Of a stretch of DNA of 64,000 nt, positions 1 to 9,871 are shown one piece after another. How positions within the stretch are numbered: the first letter of the stretch is position 1; each line of letters starts with the position of its first letter. The DNA lies in NCBI GenBank assembly GCA_964534555.1, contig CAZHRK010000001.1, positions 186,001 through 250,000 on the forward strand, given 5' to 3'. A model generated the notes under the pieces. It searched no databases and was not told the DNA's origin. It worked only from the letters and a program-made list of their open reading frames with translations. The position numbers and the translations under genes were made by a program. This stretch comes from CAZHRK01 sp964534555. Lineage in GTDB: Bacteria; Babelota; Babeliae; Babelales; RVW-14.

Positions 1-846
1 TTTGATGTCGTCTGCAAACATCTGAATGATAGATTTTTTAAGCGCTTCAAGTCCCTCGCCACGTTCATTTTTTGTAGCAGCAAAAAGCTCTTCAGCAAAC
101 TGTGGAGGCAACACAGATTTTACTTTTGCTTTCCACTCTGCCCAATTAATTTTGCTTTCAGGAACGATTTTTTCAGCGCCAACAGCAGCAGCAACTTCAA
201 GCTGCCAATCAACTTGCTTTTTGATCTCTTCATGAGCAGCAAACAGCAAATCAATCATCTCTTCTTCAGAGATGTGGTTGCAGTGGCCTTCAACCATGCA
301 GATACCATTTTTTGTACCTGCAATAGTGATGTCTGAGTCTGAAGCTGTTAATTCTTCGTATGTTGGATTGAATTTAAATTTTCCATCAACACGCGCTACT
401 TGAACAGCTCCAACTGGCCCAAGAAAAGGGATAGAAGAAAGTGTAAGAGCAAGTGATGAACCAATTAATGAAAGTATGGTTGTTGGAAATTTTCCATCAG
501 AAGAATATACAGTAGAAAGAAGCTGTACTTCGTTGAAATAGGTTGAAGGAAAAAGAGGACGAATTGGTCTGTCAATAACACGGGAAGCCAATACTTCCAT
601 GTCACTCAGTTTACCTTCGCGCTTGAAGTAGCCACCAGGAATTCTTCCTGCAGCGGATGTTCTTTCTCTGTATTCAACCGTTAATGGAAAAAATCCAAGG
701 GCCTCTTTGGCTTCCTTGGTTGCAACAGCAGTTGAAAGAACGACGTTATTGCCTGACTTGATCCACACGGATCCGTCGGCTTGGCGAGCGTACTTGCCAA
801 GCTCAACTTCAATTCCGCTATGCTCAAATCTAAAAGTCTTGGTCAT
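1..846 (-). CDS. pnp: Polyribonucleotide nucleotidyltransferase (PNPase), N-terminal part
   Basis: PNPase degrades RNA 3' to 5' by phosphorolysis and is normally part of the RNA degradosome. Only the first 282 codons are in the window; the frame is open to the left edge. The visible part is the first RNase PH domain and the start of the linker: an N-terminal TFRFEHSGIEVELGKYARQ block, the family signature RIPGGYFKREGK near residue 80, and SRVIDRPIRPLFP just after it. The ATG start lies 4 bases downstream of the rpsO stop, so the two genes are translated from one message, as in the common rpsO-pnp pair. The phosphate-binding second PH domain, KH and S1 domains are outside the window. Confidence 0.95.
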   Translation of the reverse strand, partial: MTKTFRFEHSGIEVELGKYARQADGSVWIKSGNNVVLSTAVATKEAKEALGFFPLTVEYRERTSAAGRIPGGYFKREGKLSDMEVLASRVIDRPIRPLFPSTYFNEVQLLSTVYSSDGKFPTTILSLIGSSLALTLSSIPFLGPVGAVQVARVDGKFKFNPTYEELTASDSDITIAGTKNGICMVEGHCNHISEEEMIDLLFAAHEEIKKQVDWQLEVAAAVGAEKIVPESKINWAEWKAKVKSVLPPQFAEELFAATKNERGEGLEALKKSIIQMFADDIK

Positions 847-850
847 AATA

Positions 851-1123
851 TTACATCAGCCCGTGAGCTTTGAGTGAGTCTACTGTTTTTTTGTAGCTAG
901 CAGCATTTGTTCTTTCAAGGTATCTCATGAATGAACGGCGCTTACCAACAAGCATCATCAATCCGCGTTGTGATGAATAATCTTTGTGTGCAGCTTTAAG
1001 GTGTGCAGATACTTGACGAATTCTTTCTGAAAGAATCGCAATTTGTACCTCGCAGGAACCTACGTCTGTTGGGTTTTTTGCAAATGCTTTGATCAGCTTT
1101 GCTTTTGCTTCTACTGTCATCAT
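851..1123 (-). CDS. rpsO: 30S ribosomal protein S15
   Basis: Primary 16S rRNA-binding protein of the small-subunit platform. The 90-residue product has the usual family length and ends with the conserved helix containing GLMMLVGKRRSFMRYLE. It starts with two methionine codons in a row, and either could be used. It sits between tRNA-Val and pnp on the same strand. In E. coli, S15 represses its own message and the transcript is cut between rpsO and pnp; here the gap is only 4 bases, leaving no room for a separate pnp leader. Finding rpsO-pnp directly behind rpoC rather than behind truB or infB is less common. Confidence 0.97.
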   Translation of the reverse strand: MMTVEAKAKLIKAFAKNPTDVGSCEVQIAILSERIRQVSAHLKAAHKDYSSQRGLMMLVGKRRSFMRYLERTNAASYKKTVDSLKAHGLM

Positions 1124-1181
1124 GAGATTTTGCCTCTATAAACAATTAAACTTAATCTTTTTATTTTTTTGTTGTTTTCAA

Positions 1182-1257
1182 TGGTAGGCGCGAGCGGATT
1201 CGAACCACTGACCCTCGCTACGTCAAAGCGATGCTCTGCCAACTGAGCTACGCGCCC
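1182..1257 (-). tRNA. tRNA-Val (GAC)
   Basis: A 76-base cloverleaf on the minus strand with a 7-bp acceptor stem (one G-U pair), a GCTC/GAGC D stem, anticodon stem TCGCT/AGCGA with loop TTGACGT (anticodon GAC), a TTCGAAT T loop and an encoded CCA end. It lies 11 bases after the rpoC stop codon and before rpsO, so it is probably excised from the rpoBC-rpsO-pnp transcript. Confidence 0.95.
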
Positions 1258-1268
1258 TAAGAAACTCG

Positions 1269-4200
1269 TTAATTCAATGAAATCTTATCAAGGCCGATTT
1301 CGAGTTGTTCCTCTTCACGAGCTTGGCGCTCAAGTGTTGAAACTTCCTCACCGATATACTTGTTCTTAAATGAACCGATACCTGTACCAGCCGGGATAAG
1401 TTTACCAATAACTACGTTTTCTTTCAACCCATAAAGATGATCTACTTGACCAACTAGAGCCGCTTCTGTCAGCACGCGAGTCGTTTCTTGGAAAGACGCT
1501 GCTGAAATGAAGCTCTCTGTGCCTAATGATGCTTTTGTAATACCCATCAAAATAGGCTTAGCTGTAGCTGGTTTTTTGCCTTCAGCAAGGTAGAGTTTGT
1601 TGACAGCCTGTAAATTAAATCTGTCAACGCGATCGCCAGCAATAAACTTGGTCTCACCAGGGTCAACAACACGCACTTTACGAAGCATCTGTCTGACAAT
1701 AACTTCGATATGCTTATCGTTAATATCTACACCTTGTAGTGTGTAAATTTCCTGGATTTCTCGAACTAAGTAGTTCTGTACCTCTTCAGGCCCAAGAATT
1801 CGTAGAATGTCGTGTACGTTAGGAACTCCAGATGTCAGAGCATCCCCTGCTTTAACGCGTTCACCGTCTTCAACGTTAAGGTGACGTGATCTTGGTACGC
1901 TGTACTCAAATACTTCACCATCATCTGTTGTTACGGTAACACGACGTTGACCTCTATGAAGTCCTCCGAACTTAATTACTCCGTCAGCTTCGGAAAGAAC
2001 AGCTGTATCTTTAGGAATACGAGCTTCAAAGAGCTCAGCAACACGAGGAAGACCCCCGGTAATATCCTTAGTACGCTTACCTTCACGTGGTAACTTAGCA
2101 AGTACGTCACCAGGCATTACTTCTTGACCATCTTCAACTGTTAAAACAGCGCCTGTTGGTAAGTAATAACGAAGCTCTTCGCTATCACCGCTGCTTGTAA
2201 CAACGATGTATGGTTGACGACGTTCTTCACGACGCTCAAGAATAATTCGTTTTGCCTGTGATGAACCTTCTTCGAATTGATCTTGGTATGTAACGTTTTC
2301 GATCAAGTCGATGTACTGAACAGTTCCGCCTCGCTCTGTCATGATAACTTTGAATGCGTCCCACTCAGCAATTTTAGTGCCTTCTTTGACGACTTCATTG
2401 TCACTAACAAACAGTGTGCTTCCGTATTCGAGTGAGAATTCTTCAAGCTCACGACCGTCATCAGAAATAACAAACACTTTTGTTTTTCTGTTCATGACAA
2501 TGTTATGTCCGTCACGATTTTTTACAGTGTGAACATTCTTGAGAGAAATCTTACCAGCACAGCGAGTCTTAAATGAGCTAGCCTCAACAAGACCACTTGC
2601 AGTACCCCCGACGTGGAAGGTTCTCATGGTAAGCTGTGTACCTGGTTCCCCAATCGACTGAGCTGCAATAACACCAACAGCTGTTCCGTTGTCAACAAGG
2701 CTGAGTGTTGAAAGATCCATTCCGTAGCAAAGAGCACACACGCCACGTTTTGCTTGGCATGTAAGAACAGAGCGTACAGGTGCTTCAATAACAGCAGAGT
2801 CTCTCAGACTTTCAACTGCTGCATCGCCTAGCACTTCGCCTTGTTTTACAATAATTTTGCCTGAAACAGGGTCAACGATATCAGTTGCTGCAACTCGACC
2901 GTAAACACGATCAGGAAGAGCTTGTATTACTTCTCCGTATTCACGTAGATCTGTAATTTTGATGTTACCAACTGTTTGGCAATCACGCATTGTGATGACA
3001 ACATCTTGTGCAACGTCAACAAGTCGACGTGTCAAATAACCAGAGTCAGCAGTTTTAAGCGCTGTATCAGCAAGACCCTTACGAGCTCCGCTTGTTGATA
3101 CGAAGTACTCAAACACGCTCAAACCTTCTTTAAAGTTTGCAAGAACCGGTGTTTCCATAATTTCACCAGATGGTTTTGCCATGAGACCTCTCATCGCAGC
3201 CAGCTGACGAATCTGTGTTCTTGATCCACGAGCTCCTGAGTCAAGCATCATAAACACAGGGTTAAACGGAACATGGTTTTTCTCTGGGTTAAGAGAAGCG
3301 TTTCTGTCCTGTTCTTCAAGGAGCGAAATCATCTCATTAGTAACGTCTTCTGTTGCTCGTGCCCAGATCTGAATAACTTTGTTGTAACGCTCACCGTTGG
3401 TGATTGCTCCATCAAGATAAAGTGTCTCAGCTTTCTCAACCTCTTTAGATGCTTTTGAAACAATTTGTTGTTTCGCATCAGGAATAACAAGGTTATCAAA
3501 TGAAAGTGATATACCGCCTAATGTTGCAAATGAGTATCCAAGCTTTTTGATCTTATCAAGGGTCTCAACTGTTGCGTCTGCACCAAAGGTTTTATAAATC
3601 TTCCCAATCATGACAGAAAGATCTTTTTTCTTAACTGCCTTATTAACAAGTGAGAAGTCTGCGTTTGCAGGAAGCGCTTCATAAAGAAGAACACGACCTA
3701 CCGTTGTCTCAATAAATGAGCCATTTGGAAGACGTACTTTGATAGGTGCTTGAACATTGATCTTTTTATGCTGGTATGCGTAAACAACTTCCTCAATGTT
3801 TGCAAAAACAAGACCTTCACCAAGAACGTTCTTGCGACCTTTGGTTAGGTAGTACAATCCAAGAACCATCTCTTGTGATGGAACAGAGAGTGGACGACCG
3901 TTAGCAGGTGTCAGAATGTTTCTTGTTGAGAGCATCAAACGCACAGCTTCAGCGCGTGCTGTTTTGCTCAGTAGAACGTGGACAGCCATTTGGTCACCGT
4001 CGAAGTCCGCGTTAAATGCAGAACAAACGAGTGGGTGAATTTTGATTGCCTTACCTTCTACAAGTGTCGGATAAAACGCTTGAATTGAAAGACGGTGAAG
4101 TGTTGGAGCACGGTTAAGTAGTACTGGTCTATCAATAACTACTTGCTCGAGAGCTTCCCATACTTCTGGTGTCATTTCTTCAACCATGCGTTTTGCAACA

Positions 4201-5393
4201 CGGAGGTTTGGTGCGAGTTCTCGTTGTTGAAGTTCAACGTAAACGTACGGCTTGAAGAGTTCAAGAGCCATGATTTTAGGCAGACCGCACTGATACATCT
4301 TAAGTTCAGGATCAACAACAATAACAGAACGACCTGAGTAGTCTACGCGTTTACCAAGAAGGTTTTGGCGGAAGCGACCTTGTTTACCACGAAGCATTTC
4401 GCTTAGTGATTTAAGTGCGCGCTTGTTTGTTCCGCGTACTGGTTGACCGCGGCGACCGTTATCGATCAGTGCGTCAACAGCTTCTTGGAGCATGCGTTTT
4501 TCGTTTTTAATAATAACATCAGGTGCTTCAAGTTCCATAAGGCGCTTGAGACGAATGTTTCTGTTCAGCACACGTCTGTATAAATCGTTTAGGTCTGAGC
4601 TTGCAAAACGACCACCTTCAAGAGGAACAAGTGGACGAAGGTCTGGTGGAAGCACTGGTAGCACTTCCATGATAACCCACTCCGGACGAATGTTTGCATG
4701 CACCATTCCTGAAAGCACTTTATAGCGCTTTGCAATACGGTGTTTAGCTGCAACTGATGTTGTTTGGTTGTATTCTTCTTCTATCTTGCGTACTTCAAAA
4801 TTCAAATCAAGAAGTGTAAGAAGCGTTCTGATTGCTTCAGCACCCATGCCACCCTTGAACATAATATCTTCAGGGTTTGCATGTGCATACTCTTCATACT
4901 CTTGGCTTGAAATAAGCGTACGTTGAGGGTAAGGGGAGTTTCCTTGGTGAATTACGATGTAGCTATCGAAGTAGATGACACGCTCAAGGTCGCGAACTGT
5001 CATGTTCATAACTAAGCTGAGATAGCTAGGAATTCCCTTAAGGAACCAAATATGACATACAGGTGAGACCAAGTTAATGTGTCCCATGCGTTCACGACGA
5101 ACGCGTGATTGAATTACTTCAACACCACACTTTTCACAGGTGACTCCGCGGTGTTTCATACGTTTGTATTTACCGCAGTTACATTCCCAGTCTTTAACAG
5201 GGCCGAAGATTTTTGCGCAGAACAAACCGTCACGCTCAGGTTTGAGCGTGCGGTAGTTAATTGTTTCTATCTTCTTTACTTCACCATAAGAAAGTGAACG
5301 TATTTTTTCAGGTGATGCAATACCAAGTTTGATAGCATTAAACTGTGTTGCATTTAAATATTCACGAAAGCGTTCAAGTATCCTGTTATTCAC
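1269..5393 (-). CDS. rpoC: DNA-directed RNA polymerase subunit beta'
   Basis: Catalytic subunit of RNA polymerase. The active-site Mg-binding loop NADFDGDQMA lies near residue 460, zinc site 1 is CNC...CEKC near residues 71-89, and the second zinc site uses DCQ near 803 and CQAKRGVCALC near 880. The frame is open to a farther upstream codon at 5426, but I place the start at a GTG at 5393: AAGGAG (5401-5406) is 7 bases upstream, and the GTG overlaps the rpoB stop by 8 bases, giving 1374 residues against about 1400 in E. coli. It is co-transcribed with rpoB; tRNA-Val follows 11 bases later. Confidence 0.97.
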   Translation of the reverse strand: MNNRILERFREYLNATQFNAIKLGIASPEKIRSLSYGEVKKIETINYRTLKPERDGLFCAKIFGPVKDWECNCGKYKRMKHRGVTCEKCGVEVIQSRVRRERMGHINLVSPVCHIWFLKGIPSYLSLVMNMTVRDLERVIYFDSYIVIHQGNSPYPQRTLISSQEYEEYAHANPEDIMFKGGMGAEAIRTLLTLLDLNFEVRKIEEEYNQTTSVAAKHRIAKRYKVLSGMVHANIRPEWVIMEVLPVLPPDLRPLVPLEGGRFASSDLNDLYRRVLNRNIRLKRLMELEAPDVIIKNEKRMLQEAVDALIDNGRRGQPVRGTNKRALKSLSEMLRGKQGRFRQNLLGKRVDYSGRSVIVVDPELKMYQCGLPKIMALELFKPYVYVELQQRELAPNLRVAKRMVEEMTPEVWEALEQVVIDRPVLLNRAPTLHRLSIQAFYPTLVEGKAIKIHPLVCSAFNADFDGDQMAVHVLLSKTARAEAVRLMLSTRNILTPANGRPLSVPSQEMVLGLYYLTKGRKNVLGEGLVFANIEEVVYAYQHKKINVQAPIKVRLPNGSFIETTVGRVLLYEALPANADFSLVNKAVKKKDLSVMIGKIYKTFGADATVETLDKIKKLGYSFATLGGISLSFDNLVIPDAKQQIVSKASKEVEKAETLYLDGAITNGERYNKVIQIWARATEDVTNEMISLLEEQDRNASLNPEKNHVPFNPVFMMLDSGARGSRTQIRQLAAMRGLMAKPSGEIMETPVLANFKEGLSVFEYFVSTSGARKGLADTALKTADSGYLTRRLVDVAQDVVITMRDCQTVGNIKITDLREYGEVIQALPDRVYGRVAATDIVDPVSGKIIVKQGEVLGDAAVESLRDSAVIEAPVRSVLTCQAKRGVCALCYGMDLSTLSLVDNGTAVGVIAAQSIGEPGTQLTMRTFHVGGTASGLVEASSFKTRCAGKISLKNVHTVKNRDGHNIVMNRKTKVFVISDDGRELEEFSLEYGSTLFVSDNEVVKEGTKIAEWDAFKVIMTERGGTVQYIDLIENVTYQDQFEEGSSQAKRIILERREERRQPYIVVTSSGDSEELRYYLPTGAVLTVEDGQEVMPGDVLAKLPREGKRTKDITGGLPRVAELFEARIPKDTAVLSEADGVIKFGGLHRGQRRVTVTTDDGEVFEYSVPRSRHLNVEDGERVKAGDALTSGVPNVHDILRILGPEEVQNYLVREIQEIYTLQGVDINDKHIEVIVRQMLRKVRVVDPGETKFIAGDRVDRFNLQAVNKLYLAEGKKPATAKPILMGITKASLGTESFISAASFQETTRVLTEAALVGQVDHLYGLKENVVIGKLIPAGTGIGSFKNKYIGEEVSTLERQAREEEQLEIGLDKISLN

Positions 5394-8300
5394 CGACCTG
5401 CTCCTTACTTGTCTTGAATAGATCAACTTGTAAACCTAAGCTCTGAAGCTCTTTGACCAGAACGTTGAATGATTCTGGTATACCTGCTTCTGGTACTTCA
5501 TCTCCACGAACCAATGACTCGTATGCTTTGATACGGCCGTTAACATCGTCAGATTTGATAGTGAGCATCTCTTGCAATGTGTGCGCTGCACCGTATGCAT
5601 AAAGTGCCCATACTTCCATCTCCCCAAGACGCTGACCTCCGAACTGAGCTTTACCACCCAGTGGCTGTTGTGTAATGAGGGAGTAGGGACCAACGGAACG
5701 AGCGTGTAGTTTGTCATCTGCCAAGTGGTTAAGTTTCATCATATAAATGAAACCAACGGTTACTGGCTGATCAAACTGCTCTCCGGTACGGCCATCAAAT
5801 AGACGATAGGTACCATTAATAGGTAGTCCGATCTCCTTAAGCAGTGGCTGTATCTCTTTTGCATAATCAGCGCCATCAAACACAGGTGTCTTAAATGCAA
5901 CCCCTGTTTCGAGTGTTTTATGTGCTAAATTATACACCTCGTTTTTGCCATACTCTTTTTCGATATGGCTAATAATATCTTTGTCGTAGTATGTGATAAG
6001 GCGGGTCTTAATTTCTTCGTAAGACAGCTTGTCGTACTCCTCAGCAAATTGCTTAGAAAGCTCTTTGCCAGCCATTCCTAAGATGGTTTCAAGAATCTGA
6101 CCAACGTTCATACGACCTGGTACACCAAGTGGGTTCAGGACGATATCAACGCTTGTTCCGTCAGCAAGGTATGGCATGTCTTCTGTGTTTACAACACGTG
6201 AGACAACCCCTTTGTTACCGTGACGACCTGCCATTTTATCTCCAACGGAGAGACGGCGTTTTGTCGCTACGTACACTTTAATCATCTTTATAACACCAGA
6301 TGGAAGATCGTCACCTTTTCTTAATTGGTTGATTCTATCTTCTTTAAGTGCTGTAAGAACGTGGATCTGGTTTGTCAAAATTTCTTTAAACTGCTTGAGC
6401 TTACCATCAATATCTTTGTCGCTTGTTTCAATTTCAAGCAAGCGATCAAGATTGGTTAATTGCATTTTCTCGAGTGAGAATAAGCCTTTACCATCTGTAA
6501 GATCTTTAGCAGCAGCTGATTTTGCTGTTTTCCCTGCAAGAAGTCCAAGAATTTTTTCTTTGATACCTTTTTCAAGTGTTGAAAGATGGTATGCAAAGTT
6601 TTCTTCAACTTTTTGTGTTTCACGAGCAACGATATCTTTGTAACGTTTATCTTTTCTGATACCGCTACGTGAGAAGACTTTTACGTCAACAACCGTTGCT
6701 TCAACTCCAGGTGGAACGCGTAATGATGTGTCACGAACTTCGCGAGATTTTTCACCAAAAATTGCACGCAAGAGTTTCTCTTCAGGAGATACTTGTACGT
6801 CACCTTTAAGGGTTACTTTACCAACAAGAATGTCGCCAGGCTTTACGCGTGTACCAACTTTGACAATTCCATCTTCATCAAGAGCGATCAAATCTTTCTC
6901 TGGAATATTTGGAATGTCTCGTGTGATTTCTTCAGCACCAAGTTTAGTTTCACGAGCTTCAACAACAAACTCTTCAACGTGAACAGATGAGAAAACATCA
7001 TCAGCAACAAGTCGCTTGCTTACAACAATAGCATCCTCGAAGTTGTATCCTTGCCATGGCATGAACGCAACGAGTACGTTGCTTCCAAGCGCAAGCTCAC
7101 CATTGTTGGTAGCTGCCCCACTTGCAAGAATGTCTCCTTTTTTAATACTGTCGCCAACTCTGACGATAGGATTAAAGTGGATCCATGTGTTATGGCTAGA
7201 ACGAGCGTATTTTTTCAGATAATACACATCAATAGGACGTGACATCCACTCTGTTTCGCTCAGGCTATCTTGATCGAGCTTGATAACGATTTTTTCTGCA
7301 GAAACATATTCAACAATACCGTTAGTACGTGCTGAAATAACTGCACCTTCTAATGAACCAAGTTCACGCTCAATACCAGTTCCAACAAGTGGCGCTTGGC
7401 ATTTAATAAGAGGAACTGCTTGACGTTGCATGTTAGATCCCATGAGCGCACGGTTTGCATCGTCGTGCTCAAGGAATGGAATCAACGCTGTAGGAACAGA
7501 GAAGATCTGTTTTGGTGATGCATCAAGATAATCAAGTGACTCTGGGCTTGCAGGCATGATGTTACCATCACGACGTGTAAGAACCTTAGCCGCTTCAATA
7601 TTATTGCTTTTATCGAGTGGAACCGTTGCTTGAGCAATTGTTTTTCCAATTTCTTGGAATGCATCAAGATACACGATCTCGTTTTGCACCTTACCGTCAA
7701 CAACAGGTCTGTATGGAGTCTCTATGAAACCAAGATCGTTAGCACGAGCATAGGTTGAAAGAGAAGAAATAAGACCGATGTTTTGACCTTCAGGTGTCTC
7801 AATAGGACAGATTCTGCCATAGTGAGATGTATGAACGTCTCGAACTTCGAATGTTGCGCGTTCACGTGTAATACCTCCGGGCCCGAGCGCTGAAAGACGG
7901 CGTTTATGTGCCATCTCAGCAAGAGGGTTCGTTTGGTCCATGAACTGGGACAATTGTCCTGTTCCAAAGAACTCACGCAATACCGCAGCAAGAGGTTTTA
8001 CGTTCAAGAAATCATATGGCATAAGAACAGCATAGTTTTCTTGAAGTCTGAATCGCTCTTTTACAATACGTTCAATACGTGCAAATCCAACATAAAGTTG
8101 GCTTTGAAGAAGTTCTCCAACAAGTCTTACACAGCGGTTTCCTAGATGATCGATGTCATCAAGTTCACCCTCACCACGCTCTTTCAAGCCGATGAGATAA
8201 CGAAGTGTTTGGATAATATCTTCTTTTGTTAAGCTTGTATTAGCTTCTTCGATCTTAAGACCAAGTTTTCTGTTAGTTCTAATACGGCCAACAATAGAAA

Positions 8301-9717
8301 GGTCATAAAAGCGCTGATTAAAGAAGAGGTTTTGAATGTACTCTTCCATAATTTTAAGCGATGGAATATCTCCAGGCTTAAGCTTAGAATACACTTCTTT
8401 AAGAGCATCTTCATAGCTGTCTGCAGTATCTTCAGCAAATGTGAGCGCCATTGTTGGTTGTACAACATAGCCAGATGTTTGAATGATTCGCATGCTGAGA
8501 TTGTCTACGCCAATCAGTACATCAAGTAGCTCTTCATTTAATTCTGTACCTTGTGTCGCAAGAACTTCTCCTGTACGAGGAGAGATCAGGTCATTAGCAA
8601 TAATTTTGCTAAACAAGCTTGCTTTACGAACGATAAGCTTTGAAACGCCTTCTTTAAGGAGTTTGTCAACATGTGCTTTTGACAAACGCTGACCTATCGT
8701 AAATTTAGCTTCTACTTCTTTAGGGAGAGCGCCTGGTTCAAGACGATATCCAACGAGATTGCTATCTACTTTTCTGTAGAAAAGACCATCCTTGAGTTCA
8801 ATTGTTTCAAACTCATAGAAGGTTGGAAGAATGTCTTTTTTGCTAATACCAAGTGCTTGGAGGAATGTGGTTGCAAGGATCTTTTTCTTCTTGTCGATTC
8901 TTACATAAATCAGATCATTATGATCAAATTCAAAGTCAAGCCATGAACCTCTGCTTGGAATCAAACGTGCAATATGATATGGCTGGCCACGATAATCCTT
9001 GGTTTTTTTGCTCAAGGTAAACATGACACCAGGTGCACGGTGGATTTGGCTTACTACAACACGATCAACACCATTAATAAGGAATGTTCCTTGGGAACCG
9101 AGATGGAAGGTGTTATCATGATCTTCATAAAGATCGACCATTACAGGAAGATCACAGAAGAAAACATCTTGTTCTTTAATGTCGCGAACTATTTTTTTAC
9201 CGCTTTCATCAAGATCCCAGCTCAAAAGTTGCATTTTAACTTTGAGTGGAAGCGAGAAAGTTTTGCCACTGTAGCGACACTCATCAACGTTTGCTGGAAC
9301 TTTTATAGAAACGCGAGAGAAACACTTTTTGCAATGTGCATAGTTAGCAGTATCTTTTGAGCATGATGGACATTTTTTCCCATGCTCAAGTTTATTATGA
9401 CCTGATTTTTTGCAAGAACCACAAGACCACTTGTAGCGATTTGTAATACCTGTCAATTGACCGCAAATACATGACCAATCACCAAGTTCATAACTAACGT
9501 ACTCTAGTGAGATTCGTTCATTATGTTCGACTGGAAATGTATCACGAAAAACTTTTTCAAGACCGATATTTTTACGCTCTGATGGCAAGCAGTCAAGCTG
9601 TGCAAAATCATTAAATGATTTTGATTGCACTTCAATCAGATTGGGTAGTGATACAACTTCTTTAATTTTTCCGAATGATTTTCTTATTAACCCTTGACCT
9701 ACACCAAATCTAGACAT
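5386..9717 (-). CDS. rpoB: DNA-directed RNA polymerase subunit beta, with N-terminal zinc-ribbon-like insertion
   Basis: Beta subunit of RNA polymerase. The rifampicin region (QLSQFMDQTNP, HKRRLSALGPGG, near residues 585-610) keeps the residues matching E. coli Q513, D516, H526 and S531. The C terminus contains the usual GGKAQFGGQRLGEMEVWAL block. The ATG at 9717 has AGGAG 6 bases upstream; a TTG just before it is too close to that site. At 1443 residues it is about 100 longer than E. coli RpoB. Residues about 80-140 hold an insertion between YVSYELG and the ECRYSGKTFSLPLK block, with Cys at 83, 85, 99, 102, 116, 119, 129 and 132. Its start, DWSCICG, copies the DWECNCG start of the RpoC zinc ribbon. 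Confidence 0.97.
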   Translation of the reverse strand: MSRFGVGQGLIRKSFGKIKEVVSLPNLIEVQSKSFNDFAQLDCLPSERKNIGLEKVFRDTFPVEHNERISLEYVSYELGDWSCICGQLTGITNRYKWSCGSCKKSGHNKLEHGKKCPSCSKDTANYAHCKKCFSRVSIKVPANVDECRYSGKTFSLPLKVKMQLLSWDLDESGKKIVRDIKEQDVFFCDLPVMVDLYEDHDNTFHLGSQGTFLINGVDRVVVSQIHRAPGVMFTLSKKTKDYRGQPYHIARLIPSRGSWLDFEFDHNDLIYVRIDKKKKILATTFLQALGISKKDILPTFYEFETIELKDGLFYRKVDSNLVGYRLEPGALPKEVEAKFTIGQRLSKAHVDKLLKEGVSKLIVRKASLFSKIIANDLISPRTGEVLATQGTELNEELLDVLIGVDNLSMRIIQTSGYVVQPTMALTFAEDTADSYEDALKEVYSKLKPGDIPSLKIMEEYIQNLFFNQRFYDLSIVGRIRTNRKLGLKIEEANTSLTKEDIIQTLRYLIGLKERGEGELDDIDHLGNRCVRLVGELLQSQLYVGFARIERIVKERFRLQENYAVLMPYDFLNVKPLAAVLREFFGTGQLSQFMDQTNPLAEMAHKRRLSALGPGGITRERATFEVRDVHTSHYGRICPIETPEGQNIGLISSLSTYARANDLGFIETPYRPVVDGKVQNEIVYLDAFQEIGKTIAQATVPLDKSNNIEAAKVLTRRDGNIMPASPESLDYLDASPKQIFSVPTALIPFLEHDDANRALMGSNMQRQAVPLIKCQAPLVGTGIERELGSLEGAVISARTNGIVEYVSAEKIVIKLDQDSLSETEWMSRPIDVYYLKKYARSSHNTWIHFNPIVRVGDSIKKGDILASGAATNNGELALGSNVLVAFMPWQGYNFEDAIVVSKRLVADDVFSSVHVEEFVVEARETKLGAEEITRDIPNIPEKDLIALDEDGIVKVGTRVKPGDILVGKVTLKGDVQVSPEEKLLRAIFGEKSREVRDTSLRVPPGVEATVVDVKVFSRSGIRKDKRYKDIVARETQKVEENFAYHLSTLEKGIKEKILGLLAGKTAKSAAAKDLTDGKGLFSLEKMQLTNLDRLLEIETSDKDIDGKLKQFKEILTNQIHVLTALKEDRINQLRKGDDLPSGVIKMIKVYVATKRRLSVGDKMAGRHGNKGVVSRVVNTEDMPYLADGTSVDIVLNPLGVPGRMNVGQILETILGMAGKELSKQFAEEYDKLSYEEIKTRLITYYDKDIISHIEKEYGKNEVYNLAHKTLETGVAFKTPVFDGADYAKEIQPLLKEIGLPINGTYRLFDGRTGEQFDQPVTVGFIYMMKLNHLADDKLHARSVGPYSLITQQPLGGKAQFGGQRLGEMEVWALYAYGAAHTLQEMLTIKSDDVNGRIKAYESLVRGDEVPEAGIPESFNVLVKELQSLGLQVDLFKTSKEQVGE
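5401..5406 (-). promoter_or_regulatory. Ribosome binding site that decides the rpoC start
   Basis: AAGGAG on the minus strand, inside the last codons of rpoB, 7 bases before a GTG that overlaps the rpoB stop. It supports a GTG start at 5393 over the longer open frame beginning at 5426, and implies translational coupling of beta and beta'. Confidence 0.7.
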
Positions 9718-9794
9718 CAACCGCTCCTGTTGGCAAGACGCACAAACAACTACTGCACATTAATGGATGAATTTTGTCCCCAAATAATAGAAAC

Positions 9795-9834
9795 AGATAC
9801 CGCCTGAGCACTCTACGTGTCCCAAGCGGTATCT
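9795..9834 (-). promoter_or_regulatory. Long stem-loop in the rplL-rpoB intergenic region
   Basis: A perfect 9-bp outer stem (AGATACCGC with GCGGTATCT) continues inward through G-U pairs and one bulged A to a GTAGA loop, about 17 pairs in 40 bases. No T-run follows on the minus strand, so it does not look like a strong intrinsic terminator for rplL. Its place matches the E. coli rplL-rpoB spacer, which holds an attenuator and an RNase III cleavage site, so a processing or attenuation role is inferred. Confidence 0.6.
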
Positions 9835-9871
9835 ATAAAGCTTTTTTTAAAAGCAAGTAGCGAAATTAACC

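Noticed and set aside
5394..5426. Longer N terminus for RpoC
   Set aside because: The 11 extra residues do not align with RpoC and lie inside rpoB, while AAGGAG and a GTG at 5393 give a good start.
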